A stretch of DNA of 38,165 nucleotides from Treponema sp. (GCA_024693915.1 JAILKG010000323.1:1-38165); one strand, 5' to 3'. Positions 7,297-16,463 are shown, numbered from the stretch's first letter. Numbers and translations are program-made. The notes: generated by a model from the letters alone, not told the origin.

Positions 7297-8910
7297 TTAC
7301 AGCTTATATTTTTTTGCTTCCAGAGTGTCTTCCAGGGAATCTTCCAGAATTTCAAGGAAGTCGTAGGAAGTTTTTTCTTCTATATAATCTACATCAGTAA
7401 TATAGGCGTCCCAGGTATTTGCGGCACATTCCTGGTCATTTGGAATAAAGGCTGCAAGAACTTTTGTATTTTCGTTCACCCGAGAAACATCGTTCTTTCC
7501 TTCCGGCAGAATCATGATGATTTTCCAGCAGTGGGAAGGAACTTCAATGTTCATTCCGTTTTTAAGAGGGATTCCCTTAAAAGAACCTCTTTCGCTGGTT
7601 CCACCCCTTCCATATGGGCCTGCAATAATATAAAGTTCATTTCCATCAAGAGCCAGGCTTCTTTCGTAGGCCTCAAGATTTTTCCAGACATTGCGGTTAC
7701 AGTTAGGAGACTGAGGAATCATATTGGTCATCAGGAAGGTTTCGCTGTTATCCTTTGCGCTGGTAGTTCTGTCGGCAGAAGGACAAACGTGACCCCGGTC
7801 AAAACCGTACTTCATATACTGATAATCAGCCTTTTTAACGGCATAGTAGTCTTTTGGCAATGTTTCGTCAGGTCTAAAATCGTTTCCACGCTCTGCCGAA
7901 CCTACGTTCTCTGTGCTTAAGTGCCACATTACCCAGTTTGGAATAAGTTTTTCAGAATTATAGGACATGGAATACTGAACTTTTTCTACCAGATAGTTTT
8001 TGGCATTCTTCACTTCCACCGTGGCATCGCTTGGATTTCCAAAATAAAGGGAAAGATTTTCAGCCGTCAAAGGAGCAGATGCACCGCTTTTACTCAAAAC
8101 TTCTGTTACACCGTCCTGACTCTGGCGAACCTCTTCTGCTTCCTGTCCGTAGGTCTCTTCATCGTCCAGAACAATTTCTACTTCAAGATGAATTCCCATG
8201 TGATAGAGGAAATCGTCAAAGCGGGTTACTCCCTCATTCCAGATATCCGGGCGGAAAAAGTAAATTCCCCCTAGAGAAAGAAGGAGAGCCGCAAGAAGAG
8301 CGTAAACAACAATGAAAGGTCCCTTTGCTTTAGGAAGTTTTTTTACAACTTTACTTACATTTTCCTTATTTACAGTGATTTTTATATTTTTAACCTGGCG
8401 CTGAGGCTCTTCCTTTCTGGATTCTTCCTTCCTGGATTCATCCCCCTGAGACCTGGCAGAAGAAGTTTCCTTTTCCTCATCAATCTTCTTTTCGACTGCA
8501 GCCTTAGGAGAAGCGGCTTTTTCTGAAGAAGCCTTTGAAGAAGCCTTTGAAGAGGCATGAGATTTTTCAGAAGACTCTTTTATTCCTGCAGTTTTTTCTG
8601 ATTTTTTAGAATCTGCTTTGGAAGGAGCCTCTTTTGCCCCTGCCCCTTTTGAGGAAGCCTTTGAGGAAGTTTTTGAAGACTCTGACTTTGCCGATTTTTC
8701 GGCTGCAGTTTTTGAAGCTCCCTCTTTTCCAGAAGAAGATTTTTCAGTGGCCTTTGCAGACTTTTCTGAACTTGCTGATTTAGAAGAACTTTCTGCTTTT
8801 TCAGACTTTTCTGCCTTTACTGTGCTTTTCACAGTCTTAGAAGGGGCTTTCTTTTCCCCTGTCTTAGAATTCTTTGAAGAAGTATTTGAAGCGGCTTTTT
8901 TTTCTGCCAT
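7297..8910 (-). CDS. Membrane-anchored DNA/RNA non-specific endonuclease with basic H1-like tail
   Basis: 537 residues from the chosen ATG. Residues 1 to about 190 are low-complexity Lys/Ser/Ala/Glu, like histone H1 or Hc1 tails. One membrane segment follows (VVYALLAALLLSLGG, about 195-217). The C-terminal half is an Endonuclease_NS (NUC1, Serratia-type) domain with the DRGH active-site motif at about 370 (DRGHVCPSADRTTS) and the metal-binding MTNMIPQSPNCNRNVW stretch. Hydrophobicity and charge predict a cytoplasmic basic tail and a periplasmic nuclease. The ORF track starts 19 codons earlier (8967), but AAAGGAGG at 8923-8930 supports the ATG at 8910. It is divergent from prfA. Possible roles are nutritional DNA breakdown or handling of incoming DNA; neither is shown by the sequence. 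Confidence 0.85.
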   Translation of the reverse strand: MAEKKAASNTSSKNSKTGEKKAPSKTVKSTVKAEKSEKAESSSKSASSEKSAKATEKSSSGKEGASKTAAEKSAKSESSKTSSKASSKGAGAKEAPSKADSKKSEKTAGIKESSEKSHASSKASSKASSEKAASPKAAVEKKIDEEKETSSARSQGDESRKEESRKEEPQRQVKNIKITVNKENVSKVVKKLPKAKGPFIVVYALLAALLLSLGGIYFFRPDIWNEGVTRFDDFLYHMGIHLEVEIVLDDEETYGQEAEEVRQSQDGVTEVLSKSGASAPLTAENLSLYFGNPSDATVEVKNAKNYLVEKVQYSMSYNSEKLIPNWVMWHLSTENVGSAERGNDFRPDETLPKDYYAVKKADYQYMKYGFDRGHVCPSADRTTSAKDNSETFLMTNMIPQSPNCNRNVWKNLEAYERSLALDGNELYIIAGPYGRGGTSERGSFKGIPLKNGMNIEVPSHCWKIIMILPEGKNDVSRVNENTKVLAAFIPNDQECAANTWDAYITDVDYIEEKTSYDFLEILEDSLEDTLEAKKYKL

Positions 8911-9064
8911 AATTTTATCAGACCTCCTTTTATTCTTTTCTGATAAAGATTTAGAACATTTTACCATAAAAAAAGGCCTTCCGCATTATAAATACACCAA
9001 TAAAGATTATTATCACGTCTGCCTACTACAGTTCAAAAAAAACTCCCTTAAAAAATCCCCACAA

Positions 9065-9093
9065 TTGAAATTCTTCTATATATTCATTAATAT
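9065..9093 (+). promoter_or_regulatory. Promoter of prfA, possibly giving a leaderless mRNA
   Basis: TTGAAA (9065-9070), 17 bp, TAATAT (9088-9093), then seven bases to the ATG at 9101. There is no Shine-Dalgarno, so transcription would begin at or near the start codon. Other -10 candidates (TATATT at 9079) exist. Confidence 0.45.
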
Positions 9094-9100
9094 CTTTGCC

Positions 9101-10192
9101 ATGGATTTGATTAAGAAACTCGAAGACTGCGCAAAAAGATACGAAGAAGTGCAGCAGTTGATTTTAGACCCAAACCTTGTAAAAGATCAGAAAAAATACA
9201 AGGACACAATGCGGGAACATGGTTATTTAACAGAGCTCTGCGGACTTTACGATGAATACAAGAAAGTCTTAACCGGCATTCAGGAAGCAAAAGAAATGAT
9301 TACTGCCGAAGACGACCCTGAAATGAAGGAAATGGCCAGAGAAGAGCTGAAAGAACTGGAAGAAAAACAGCCAAAACTGGAAGAAGACATAAAATTAAAA
9401 CTGGTTCCACCGGATCCTCTGGACGAAAAGAACATCATTCTTGAACTCCGCTCGGCAGCCGGTGGTGACGAAGCAAGCCTCTTTGTTCGCGACCTGTGGG
9501 AAATGTATTGTCACCTTGCAGACCGCAAGGGTTGGAAAACTGAAACAATGGAAGCTCAGGAAACTGAAGTGGGAGGTTTTAACAAAATCGTAACTTCCAT
9601 CAGCGGAAAATTTGTTTACGGAACACTTCGCTGGGAATCCGGTGTTCACCGTGTTCAGCGAGTTCCTGTTACAGAAAGCCAGGGACGACTTCAGACTTCA
9701 ACTGTAACTGTAGCCGTTCTTCCTGAAGCAGAAGAAACTGAAATTGAAATCAAGGACGGAGACGTTCGCGTTGACGTAATGCGCGCCGGCGGCCCTGGCG
9801 GACAGTGTGTAAACACAACCGACTCAGCCGTTCGACTTACCCATATTCCAACCGGAATCGTAGTTATCCAGCAGGACGAAAAAAGCCAGATTAAGAACAA
9901 GGAAAAGGCCTTCCGAGTACTCCGTGCCCGACTTTTTGACCTGGAAGAAAGCAAAAAACAGGCAGAAAGAGCCGCCGCCAGAAGCAGCATGGTTGGAAGT
10001 GGTGCCCGAAGTGAAAAAATCCGCACCTACAACTACCCTCAGGACCGTGTTACTGACCACCGAATCAACTACAGCCAGCACAACCTGCCGGCCTTTATGA
10101 TGGGTGACATGGACGATATGCTGGATGCCTTGAACGTTTACGCTAAGGAAGAACAGCTTAAAGCAGACATAACTGGTCTTGGGAGTGACTAA
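9101..10192 (+). CDS. prfA: Peptide chain release factor 1
   Basis: 363 residues, normal for RF1, starting MDLIKKLEDC. Domain 1 helices come first, then the codon-recognition domain with the RF1-type PxT tripeptide (PVT, 189-191, in RVPVTESQG) that reads UAA and UAG, and the peptidyl-tRNA hydrolysis GGQ loop at 233-235 (GGPGGQCVNTTDSAVR). The residue after GGQ is Cys where many RF1s have His. The 524-residue ORF in the track is wrong at its 5' end: its first 161 codons are the antisense of the nuclease's Lys-rich tail. prmC, encoding the enzyme that methylates the GGQ glutamine, follows after 250 bases. Confidence 0.97.
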   Translation: MDLIKKLEDCAKRYEEVQQLILDPNLVKDQKKYKDTMREHGYLTELCGLYDEYKKVLTGIQEAKEMITAEDDPEMKEMAREELKELEEKQPKLEEDIKLKLVPPDPLDEKNIILELRSAAGGDEASLFVRDLWEMYCHLADRKGWKTETMEAQETEVGGFNKIVTSISGKFVYGTLRWESGVHRVQRVPVTESQGRLQTSTVTVAVLPEAEETEIEIKDGDVRVDVMRAGGPGGQCVNTTDSAVRLTHIPTGIVVIQQDEKSQIKNKEKAFRVLRARLFDLEESKKQAERAAARSSMVGSGARSEKIRTYNYPQDRVTDHRINYSQHNLPAFMMGDMDDMLDALNVYAKEEQLKADITGLGSD

Positions 10193-10200
10193 TTTTTCTT

Positions 10201-10442
10201 AAAAGCTCCATAAGGCGCGCTTGTGTAAGGGTTGGCCGAAAGGCCAAGGATTTTTGGGGCTTAAGCCACAAAAAGACCAAGCGCAAGCGGGCCCTGAAAG
10301 AAGCGTGGGTGGAAATGTCCGCCCCCAGAATAAAAAAATAAAGGAGGGGGAAGTCTCCCCCTTCGCCCGCACTTCGTTGCAGGCTATCCCCCTCGCCTAG
10401 GGGCTACGCAGCAGGTTGCTCCGCCCCTAAAACCCCGGTTTT
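10201..10442 (+). other. Structured, G/C-rich spacer between prfA and prmC
   Basis: No gene. It holds several perfect hairpins: TTGGCC-GAAA-GGCCAA (10232-10247), the palindrome GGCTTAAGCC (10258-10267), AGGGGGA-AGTC-TCCCCCT (10345-10362), TAGGGGC...GCCCCTA (10398-10404 / 10423-10429) enclosing AGCA-GGT-TGCT, and AAAAC-CCCG-GTTTT (10429-10442), which ends directly against the prmC ATG. The first hairpin is followed by GGATTTTT and could be a weak prfA terminator. The last two would shield the prmC start region. Confidence 0.6.
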
Positions 10443-11426
10443 ATGACAATTCAGCAATTTAAAACTTTTGCAATTAAAGAACTTTCTCTTTCAGAAAAAA
10501 ATGCCGGCCAGACTGAATTAACTTTTGCCTTGTCATCAGAAAAAACTACTTTCCATCCATCTCCTAGTCCAGCCCTGGACGCATCGGTTTTTCTTGAACA
10601 CTGCCTCAAAAAGGACAAAACCTGGCTTTTAATGAACAGCCGCACAGAAATCTCCCAAGAGGATGAAGACTGGCTTAAAGAAGCTGTAAAAAAAAGAAAA
10701 AGGGGTCTTCCGGTGGCCTACATCACCGGCCACAAGGAATTTTACGGTTACGATTTTTTTGTAAGCCCGGCAGTTTTAATTCCCAAACCGGATACGGAAA
10801 TTTTAGTTGAAAAAGCGCTGGATGCAATTTTACAGAAAATGGATGCCCGCCCCGGAATTGTTCTTTCAATCTGCGACATGTGCACCGGAAGTGGCTGCAT
10901 AGGCCTCTCGGTTTTAAAACACCTGCTGGAAGAAGAAAAAATCCCTTCAGGAAGCCTTCCAAAACTCACTCTTGCAGATATAAGCAGCGGGGCTTTAGAA
11001 ATGGCCCGGAAAAATGCCCTGCACCTTTTACCGGCGGAAGAGGCTGAAGAAATCCGCTTTATAAAATCCAATCTTTTTTCTGAAATTGAATACACTTTTG
11101 ATTTAATTTTAACAAATCCGCCCTATATTCCTTCTGCCATGACAGACCAGCTCTTAAAAGACGGCCGCAGCGAGCCACGCCTGGCCCTGGATGGTGACGT
11201 TGGTCTTTTTGGCGAAAAAGCCCCTTCCAGTGACGGACTTGAAATCATCCGCCGCCTGCTTCCTGAAAGTTACCAGCATCTTGCCGGAAACGGAGTTTTG
11301 CTTATGGAAACCGGAGAATACAATGCAGAAGAAGCTTCCCGCCTTGCAAAAGAAGCAGGCTTTAGGAATGTAAGAATCCATAAAGATCTGGAAGGTCAGC
11401 TTAGGGTCACGGAAGGAATCAGGTAA
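10443..11426 (+). CDS. prmC: Release factor glutamine N5-methyltransferase
   Basis: 327 residues, somewhat longer than the usual 280-290 because of an N-terminal stretch of about 40 residues (LTFALSSEKTTFHPSPSP). The helical N-terminal domain carries the family sequence GLPVAYITGHKEFYG. The Rossmann domain follows with the SAM-binding motif DMCTGSGCIGL near 144 and the catalytic TNPPYIPSA near 224. It methylates the glutamine of the GGQ motif in RF1 and RF2. It lies downstream of its substrate gene prfA, a common arrangement. There is no clear Shine-Dalgarno; the bases before the ATG can fold into a short hairpin. Confidence 0.95.
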   Translation: MTIQQFKTFAIKELSLSEKNAGQTELTFALSSEKTTFHPSPSPALDASVFLEHCLKKDKTWLLMNSRTEISQEDEDWLKEAVKKRKRGLPVAYITGHKEFYGYDFFVSPAVLIPKPDTEILVEKALDAILQKMDARPGIVLSICDMCTGSGCIGLSVLKHLLEEEKIPSGSLPKLTLADISSGALEMARKNALHLLPAEEAEEIRFIKSNLFSEIEYTFDLILTNPPYIPSAMTDQLLKDGRSEPRLALDGDVGLFGEKAPSSDGLEIIRRLLPESYQHLAGNGVLLMETGEYNAEEASRLAKEAGFRNVRIHKDLEGQLRVTEGIR

Positions 11427-11488
11427 GAGAAAAAAAACTTAAAAACCAGCTTTTAACTGCCCAGACTCAAAAAAATAAATTCAGGAAA

Positions 11489-12826
11489 TTAAACCGGAAT
11501 AATAATTCCGCCAAAAAAGTCGCCGTTTCCATCAGAATCGTTTAGAACGAAGTCTCTGAATGTGAGGGTAACGTAACGGCCGTCCGCTCTTTTTGCCCTG
11601 TAAACAAGATTGTGAGGAGCAATTTTCCTTGTCAGCAGAACAGCTTCCAGGCCCTCTTTGTAACTTTCAAGGTCATCTGGATGTATTTTTTGCTGCCAGA
11701 GGCGGCCTGCATGATACATGTATTCCGAAGGCATTGCAAAATCGTCCACGAGGGAAAGTGACCACCTGGAATAATCACAAGTCATATCGCATAGAAAAAC
11801 ATAGCCCCCGCCTGCTACTGTGCACATGGCTCCAAAAAGTGAATCAAGCATTCTTTTTCTTTCTGGTAAAATTGGCAGTTCTATTTTGTCTATATCCCTG
11901 ATAAAAGTCCGGTTTTCTATAGCCTTGATTTCTTTTTTATTTTCATACATCAGTATGTCGGCTCTGTTAAAAATATCAGTTACGCAGGAATCTTTTTCAG
12001 GATCGTAAATGGCAAGTCCAGAAGCTATAACCGGGCCAGACGCAGTCCTTTTATTTAAAAGGGACTCTTTTCTCAGGTTTTTCAAAAGAGTTTCTTTGTT
12101 TTCAAAATCCCTTTCGGTAAGTACGATTACAAATTCATCACCGCCAATCCTGAACACAGGACTATGACAGAAAATACTGCAAATCATACGGCTGGCCCGC
12201 TGGATAGATTCGTCTCCAAAACTGTGTCCTCTAGTATCATTCATCATTTTAAGGTCATTTATGTCGCAAAGAATGATTCCAAAGGGATAATCAAGTTCGC
12301 CACTTTTTATTCTTCCGTCTATGGTCTGGGAATATTCTGTAAAGGCATTTTTGTTTCTGATACCGGTGAGTTCATCAAAGCGTGCCATGCGGTTTGCCGC
12401 CTCAAATTTCTTTTTAGTAACTTCCCTTTTCTGAAAATCTTCTTCGATATTTTCCAGGCAGACAATAACATGCTGATTATCCTGACACATAAACTCAGAA
12501 TGCCGCATGTGAATAATATTTTCATTTATAATAATGCGGTAGTTGGTAATACTTGTATCATTATCTCTCAGGCGTTCCTGCATAACATTTTTATCCAGAG
12601 AGTGCCTTACATTTTCAAGATCGTTTGCGTGAATAAACTGGCTGATAATTCTTTTAAAATCTGAAAAATAATCGCTGCCCGAAGCAGGGAGCTTTATATT
12701 GGAAAAAAGCTTCATGGGCAAAAGGTTGCGGTAACTGCCTGTTGTGCAGTCAACATAATAAACACAGTCATAATGGTTTATTAGAGTAGTTGCAACCTGA
12801 CATATTTCTCTATCATGATTTTCCAT
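11489..12826 (-). CDS. GGDEF diguanylate cyclase with PAS-like sensor regions
   Basis: 445 residues from the ATG at 12826 (the track's TTG start is four codons earlier; GAGAG precedes the ATG). Residues 1-135 look like a PAS-like sensor. A GGDEF domain covers about 140-300 with FDELTGIRNKNAF at its start and an intact GGDEF active site at 228-232 (FRIGGDEFVIVL), so it should make cyclic di-GMP. The inhibitory RxxD I-site five residues upstream is absent (CHSP there). The C-terminal 120 residues resemble a PAS_3 fold (IHPDDLESYKEGL, YRAKRADGRYVTLTFRD), so the cyclase is flanked by sensors on both sides. There is no membrane segment, so it is cytoplasmic. It converges with prmC. Confidence 0.93.
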   Translation of the reverse strand: MENHDREICQVATTLINHYDCVYYVDCTTGSYRNLLPMKLFSNIKLPASGSDYFSDFKRIISQFIHANDLENVRHSLDKNVMQERLRDNDTSITNYRIIINENIIHMRHSEFMCQDNQHVIVCLENIEEDFQKREVTKKKFEAANRMARFDELTGIRNKNAFTEYSQTIDGRIKSGELDYPFGIILCDINDLKMMNDTRGHSFGDESIQRASRMICSIFCHSPVFRIGGDEFVIVLTERDFENKETLLKNLRKESLLNKRTASGPVIASGLAIYDPEKDSCVTDIFNRADILMYENKKEIKAIENRTFIRDIDKIELPILPERKRMLDSLFGAMCTVAGGGYVFLCDMTCDYSRWSLSLVDDFAMPSEYMYHAGRLWQQKIHPDDLESYKEGLEAVLLTRKIAPHNLVYRAKRADGRYVTLTFRDFVLNDSDGNGDFFGGIIIPV

Positions 12827-12967
12827 ATTTTCTCTCAATTTAATTGTAACACGGAAAATAGGGAATTAAAAACAATTTTTTTTTTTATGGTGTGGGGAGG
12901 CGTACTTGACTGACGCACTTGAGTGGCGCATGCCTGTAATGGGCTGGCCACTGGACAGCCCCAACTT

Positions 12968-13261
12968 TTAAAGTTCTGCCTCTTCTACGCAGAAAAAGGA
13001 AATTCCTTCTTTAGGAAAACGCAAAATTACCTGACGGACTGCCTCTTTAATTTTTATGGCATTTTCCCGGCTTACATAGGCGAACATAAGAAAATTCTGC
13101 TCAGGCCAGGTATTGCTTCCCAGTTTTTTGGAATGCAAGCCCTTTCCCTGAACGGAAGGAAGAAGTGTGTATTCCAGCCCAGGAATCACTTCTTCCAGAA
13201 GCTCAGTTATATCCTCCTCAACCGACTGGTTTGCAATTATTTCTACTCTATATCTATTCAT
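12968..13261 (-). CDS. PG0541-like transporter-associated protein (PII-like)
   Basis: 97 residues from MNRYRVEIIANQ. The longer track ORF (13366) is a read-through inside the RND gene. The ATG overlaps the end of the RND gene by eight bases (GATGAATAG), the mark of translational coupling. Small size, alternating beta/alpha pattern, and position after a TolC-adaptor-RND set match the PG0541 family, which has a PII-like ferredoxin fold and is found next to RND pumps in Bacteroidetes and treponemes. It has no signal peptide. A regulatory or ligand-sensing subunit on the cytoplasmic face of the pump is the likely role. The family call rests on recognition, not a search. Confidence 0.75.
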   Translation of the reverse strand: MNRYRVEIIANQSVEEDITELLEEVIPGLEYTLLPSVQGKGLHSKKLGSNTWPEQNFLMFAYVSRENAIKIKEAVRQVILRFPKEGISFFCVEEAEL

Positions 13262-16200
13262 CTTTCTTCTCCATAGGTGAGTTAGCAGCTTTACTCTCTG
13301 CGCTGGTGTCCTGGTCTGGTGACTTTTCTGACGATCCTGTTTCAGCAGTTTCTTCGTCCTTGCCACCTAAAACCAGCTGAATGCGGCTTTTCTTTGGCTT
13401 ATCCTTCATCACCAGACTGTATAAAACAGGAATTACAAGAAGTGTTACAAATGTAGAAGAGGTAAGGCCTCCTACAACCGCAATACCTATTGGCTGAACC
13501 ATGGCAGACTGACCTTCGCTGGTAAAACACATAGGAAGCATTCCCAGAATTGTGGTCAAAGTGGTCATCAGTACAGGGCGAAGGCGGCTTACTCCCGCTT
13601 CAAGACAGGCATCCATCATCTTTAAGCCCCTGTCCCTCAAGAGGTTTGTGTAGTCAACCAAAATAATACCGTTGTTTACTACAATTCCTACCAGCATGAT
13701 AAGTCCTACCATGCTCATAATTGAAAGGGGCTGTTTTAAGATTTTATAAATAACTGCAACTCCAATTATAAGGAATGGAATTGTTGCAAGATTTATAAAA
13801 GGAGCCTTAAAGGATTCGTATGTTGCCGCCATTACTCCGAATACCAAAAGAATTGCCATTCCGATAATGGCAAGGTAAAGTTTCATCTGTTTTGTGGTGT
13901 CGCCCCAGGAGCCTTCGTAACTTACGCTCACATTGTCAGGAATGATATAAGTTTCAGCAACCTTATCCCGGATTGCCTCTTCTACAAGGTTAGCATTGTC
14001 CTTGGAAAGAATGCTGGCTGTTACATGAACAATACGGCTCTGGTTTTCCCGGCGGATTGAAACCGGGCCCAGCCCCCTTCTAAGGCTGGCAAAATTTGAA
14101 ACCGAAACCTTGCCGTTTTTGCCGGAAACATACATGGACTCAAGATCTATAACGCTGGCCCTGTCTTCCGGCCGGTACATAACTTCCACACTGTACTCTT
14201 TTCCGTCCTTTCTGTAGCTGGTTGCAGTTACACCGTTTATGGCATAGTTTATTTCCCTGGCAACACTTGTTACATCCACTCCAAAACTGTAGGCTCTTTC
14301 CCTGTCGATTACTACTTCAACCTGAGGAAGTCCTCTGTCCGTATCAACAGAAGTATCCCCTACCACAGAAAGCTCTTCCATGGCTTTGGAGAAAACATCG
14401 GCAACTTCCAGAGCCTTGTCCAGGTCATCGGAGCGGATTGCAATATCCAGGTCACTTCCCATCATCTGTCCCCTGGTACCTGCCTGAAAACTCAGCCGTG
14501 CTCCTGCAAAATCAGAAAAATGGCTTCTCAAAAGTTTCTGGATGTCGGCAGCGCTTTCCACCTGCTCAGATTTGGAAGGAAGGCGAATCTGTACGCTGGC
14601 CCTGTAGCTGGAAGAACCGCCCCTGCCACCTCCTCCGATTGTTGTGGTTAAAGTCTTATAGCCCTTCACCTCTTTTTTGATTATATCTTCAAAAGCCAGG
14701 GCAACCACTCTGGTTTCTGAAAGAGGAGTTCCAATAGGCATAGTTATATTCAATGTTACGCTGTCATCATTTCCCATTGGCATCATGTTCATTCCAAGAG
14801 TTGGAATAATGGCAAAGGAAATTACAAGCAGACAGAGGGCTGCTGTAATTGTAATCAGTCTGTTTTTTAAAGCCAGGCTCAAAAGTTTTCTGTAGCCCCT
14901 GGTGATAAAAAGAATTGCCTTTTCAAAAGCGGAATACAGAGCCTTCATCACAGGATTTGTAACAGGTTTTTCGTTTCTGTTTGAAAGAGGAAGGAATTTT
15001 CCGGCAAGAACAGGAACAAGAAAAATTGCAACAAAAAGTGAAGAAATCAGGGCAATTACGATTGTAAAAATAATTCCCTTGAACATCTGCCCCATCATTC
15101 CAAGATCTTTCATATAGAGGAGGAAAGGAAGGAATACACAGATTGTGGTAAGGTTTCCAGAAAGTACGGAAACTATCATTTCCTGACTTCCCAAAGCGGC
15201 GGCAACTCTAGGCTTGGCACCACGACTTCTGTAACTGTAGATGTTGTCGATCATAACGATAGAAGCATCTACAATCATACCTACACCCAGAATAAGCCCC
15301 GTAAGAGTCATCATGTTCAGTGTGATTCCCGCAAAACTCATACAGAGCAGGGTGATTACAAGAGAAAGAGGAATAGAAATTGCTATTATTATAGTAGATT
15401 TTACATTCTGAAGAAAAACAAAGAGAACAATAACCGCAAGCAAAAGTCCCTGCCAGGCAGATGTTACAAGAGTATTTATGGTTTCCCGGATTGAAACAGT
15501 GGTATCAGAAATTATTTCCATGGAAATATCACCTGGAAGAGTTTTCTTTAACTGCTCCATCTTCTGGTAAACATTGTTTGCAACCGTTACGGAATTTGAA
15601 CCAGACTGTTTTGTAACATTTACATAAACGCCGTGTTCACCGTTAATGAATACTTCCCTCTGACTGTCTTCGTAGCCTAGAAATGCTTCTCCAATATCCC
15701 TGAGTTTTACATCGTAGCCCTTTACAGTTGCAATCAGAGTGTTGTTTATGTCGTCAATGCTGGAAAACTCACCGGTGGTGCGGACAACATAGTCCTTCTG
15801 GCCTTCATTTACCTTTCCCCCTCCCAGTTCCAGATTCTGTTTTGCAAGAGCAGAAGAAACCTGAGCAACTGTAAAACCGTAAGCGGCCAGTCTGTTCTGT
15901 TCCAGTTCTACCCGGACACACTTTGTTTTACCACCCATTACGCTGGCTTCTGCAACGCCGTCCGCCTGCTCTAAAATATCCACAATATTGTCTTCTGCAA
16001 TCTGCTTTACGTCATCTACAGAACGGTTTCCCCGGATGGCGATGCGCATTATAGGCATGGAATCCGCATTCATCCTGAAGATGGTTGGGCTTCCCGCATT
16101 GTCAGGCAGGTTTCTGGTTACCCGCCCCAGCTTATCCCTGATATCGTTTACGGCATCTTCAATATTTGTTCCGTAATTGAACTCCATCTGCACCATGGAA

Positions 16201-16463
16201 GAACTTTCGCTGGATGTTGAATAAAGATTTTTAAGACCGTTCACACTCACAAGGGCGCTTTCCAAAACTTTTGTAACAGTTTTTTCCACGGCCTCAGGAC
16301 CGGCGTTCACATAGGTGGTCATTACCATTACATAAGGTGAATCAACTTCCGGAAAAAGACCGATTGCCACATTTTTTAGGGTGAATAATCCCACTGCGCT
16401 TAAAAGTACAAATACGATGAGGACTAAAATTGGGTGTGAAAGGATTTTTCGCGAAAGGCTCAT
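13254..16463 (-). CDS. RND-family efflux transporter permease (AcrB/MdtC type)
   Basis: 1069 residues, the normal RND size. TM1 is at the N-terminus (SHPILVLIVFVLLSAVGLFTL), then a periplasmic loop, TM2-6, a second long periplasmic loop and TM8-12. The proton-relay segment reads GMIVDASIVMIDN, keeping the first of the two aspartates of AcrB (DD) with alanine at the second, as in CusA-like members. The second half carries GIVVNNGIILVDY. A 50-residue acidic, Ser/Glu/Lys-rich tail (EETAETGSSEKSPDQDTSAE) extends into the cytoplasm. It should export drugs, lipids or metals with the adaptor and TolC partners; no substrate can be assigned. It overlaps the adaptor gene by four bases and the PG0541-like gene by eight. 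Confidence 0.95.
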   Translation of the reverse strand: MSLSRKILSHPILVLIVFVLLSAVGLFTLKNVAIGLFPEVDSPYVMVMTTYVNAGPEAVEKTVTKVLESALVSVNGLKNLYSTSSESSSMVQMEFNYGTNIEDAVNDIRDKLGRVTRNLPDNAGSPTIFRMNADSMPIMRIAIRGNRSVDDVKQIAEDNIVDILEQADGVAEASVMGGKTKCVRVELEQNRLAAYGFTVAQVSSALAKQNLELGGGKVNEGQKDYVVRTTGEFSSIDDINNTLIATVKGYDVKLRDIGEAFLGYEDSQREVFINGEHGVYVNVTKQSGSNSVTVANNVYQKMEQLKKTLPGDISMEIISDTTVSIRETINTLVTSAWQGLLLAVIVLFVFLQNVKSTIIIAISIPLSLVITLLCMSFAGITLNMMTLTGLILGVGMIVDASIVMIDNIYSYRSRGAKPRVAAALGSQEMIVSVLSGNLTTICVFLPFLLYMKDLGMMGQMFKGIIFTIVIALISSLFVAIFLVPVLAGKFLPLSNRNEKPVTNPVMKALYSAFEKAILFITRGYRKLLSLALKNRLITITAALCLLVISFAIIPTLGMNMMPMGNDDSVTLNITMPIGTPLSETRVVALAFEDIIKKEVKGYKTLTTTIGGGGRGGSSSYRASVQIRLPSKSEQVESAADIQKLLRSHFSDFAGARLSFQAGTRGQMMGSDLDIAIRSDDLDKALEVADVFSKAMEELSVVGDTSVDTDRGLPQVEVVIDRERAYSFGVDVTSVAREINYAINGVTATSYRKDGKEYSVEVMYRPEDRASVIDLESMYVSGKNGKVSVSNFASLRRGLGPVSIRRENQSRIVHVTASILSKDNANLVEEAIRDKVAETYIIPDNVSVSYEGSWGDTTKQMKLYLAIIGMAILLVFGVMAATYESFKAPFINLATIPFLIIGVAVIYKILKQPLSIMSMVGLIMLVGIVVNNGIILVDYTNLLRDRGLKMMDACLEAGVSRLRPVLMTTLTTILGMLPMCFTSEGQSAMVQPIGIAVVGGLTSSTFVTLLVIPVLYSLVMKDKPKKSRIQLVLGGKDEETAETGSSEKSPDQDTSAESKAANSPMEKKDE

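Noticed and set aside
8618-9100. N-terminal 161 codons of the 524-residue track ORF that contains prfA
   Set aside because: They are antisense to the Lys/Ser/Ala-rich tail of the nuclease gene; RF1 begins at the ATG at 9101 and has normal length from there.
12164-12664. 166-residue ORF antisense to the GGDEF gene
   Set aside because: Shadow of a gene with an intact GGDEF motif; no ribosome site.
12901-12933. Imperfect tandem GTACTTGACTGAC / GCACTTGAGTGGC after the RND operon
   Set aside because: Only two units with three mismatches in 13 bases; not distinguishable from chance.
13262-13366. N-terminal extension of the PG0541-like ORF
   Set aside because: It lies inside the RND coding end in another frame; the coupled ATG at 13261 fits the family length.
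14222-14680. 152-residue ORF antisense to the RND gene
   Set aside because: Lies wholly within a well-supported gene on the other strand; the His/Leu/Pro/Gln-rich composition is that of a shadow frame.
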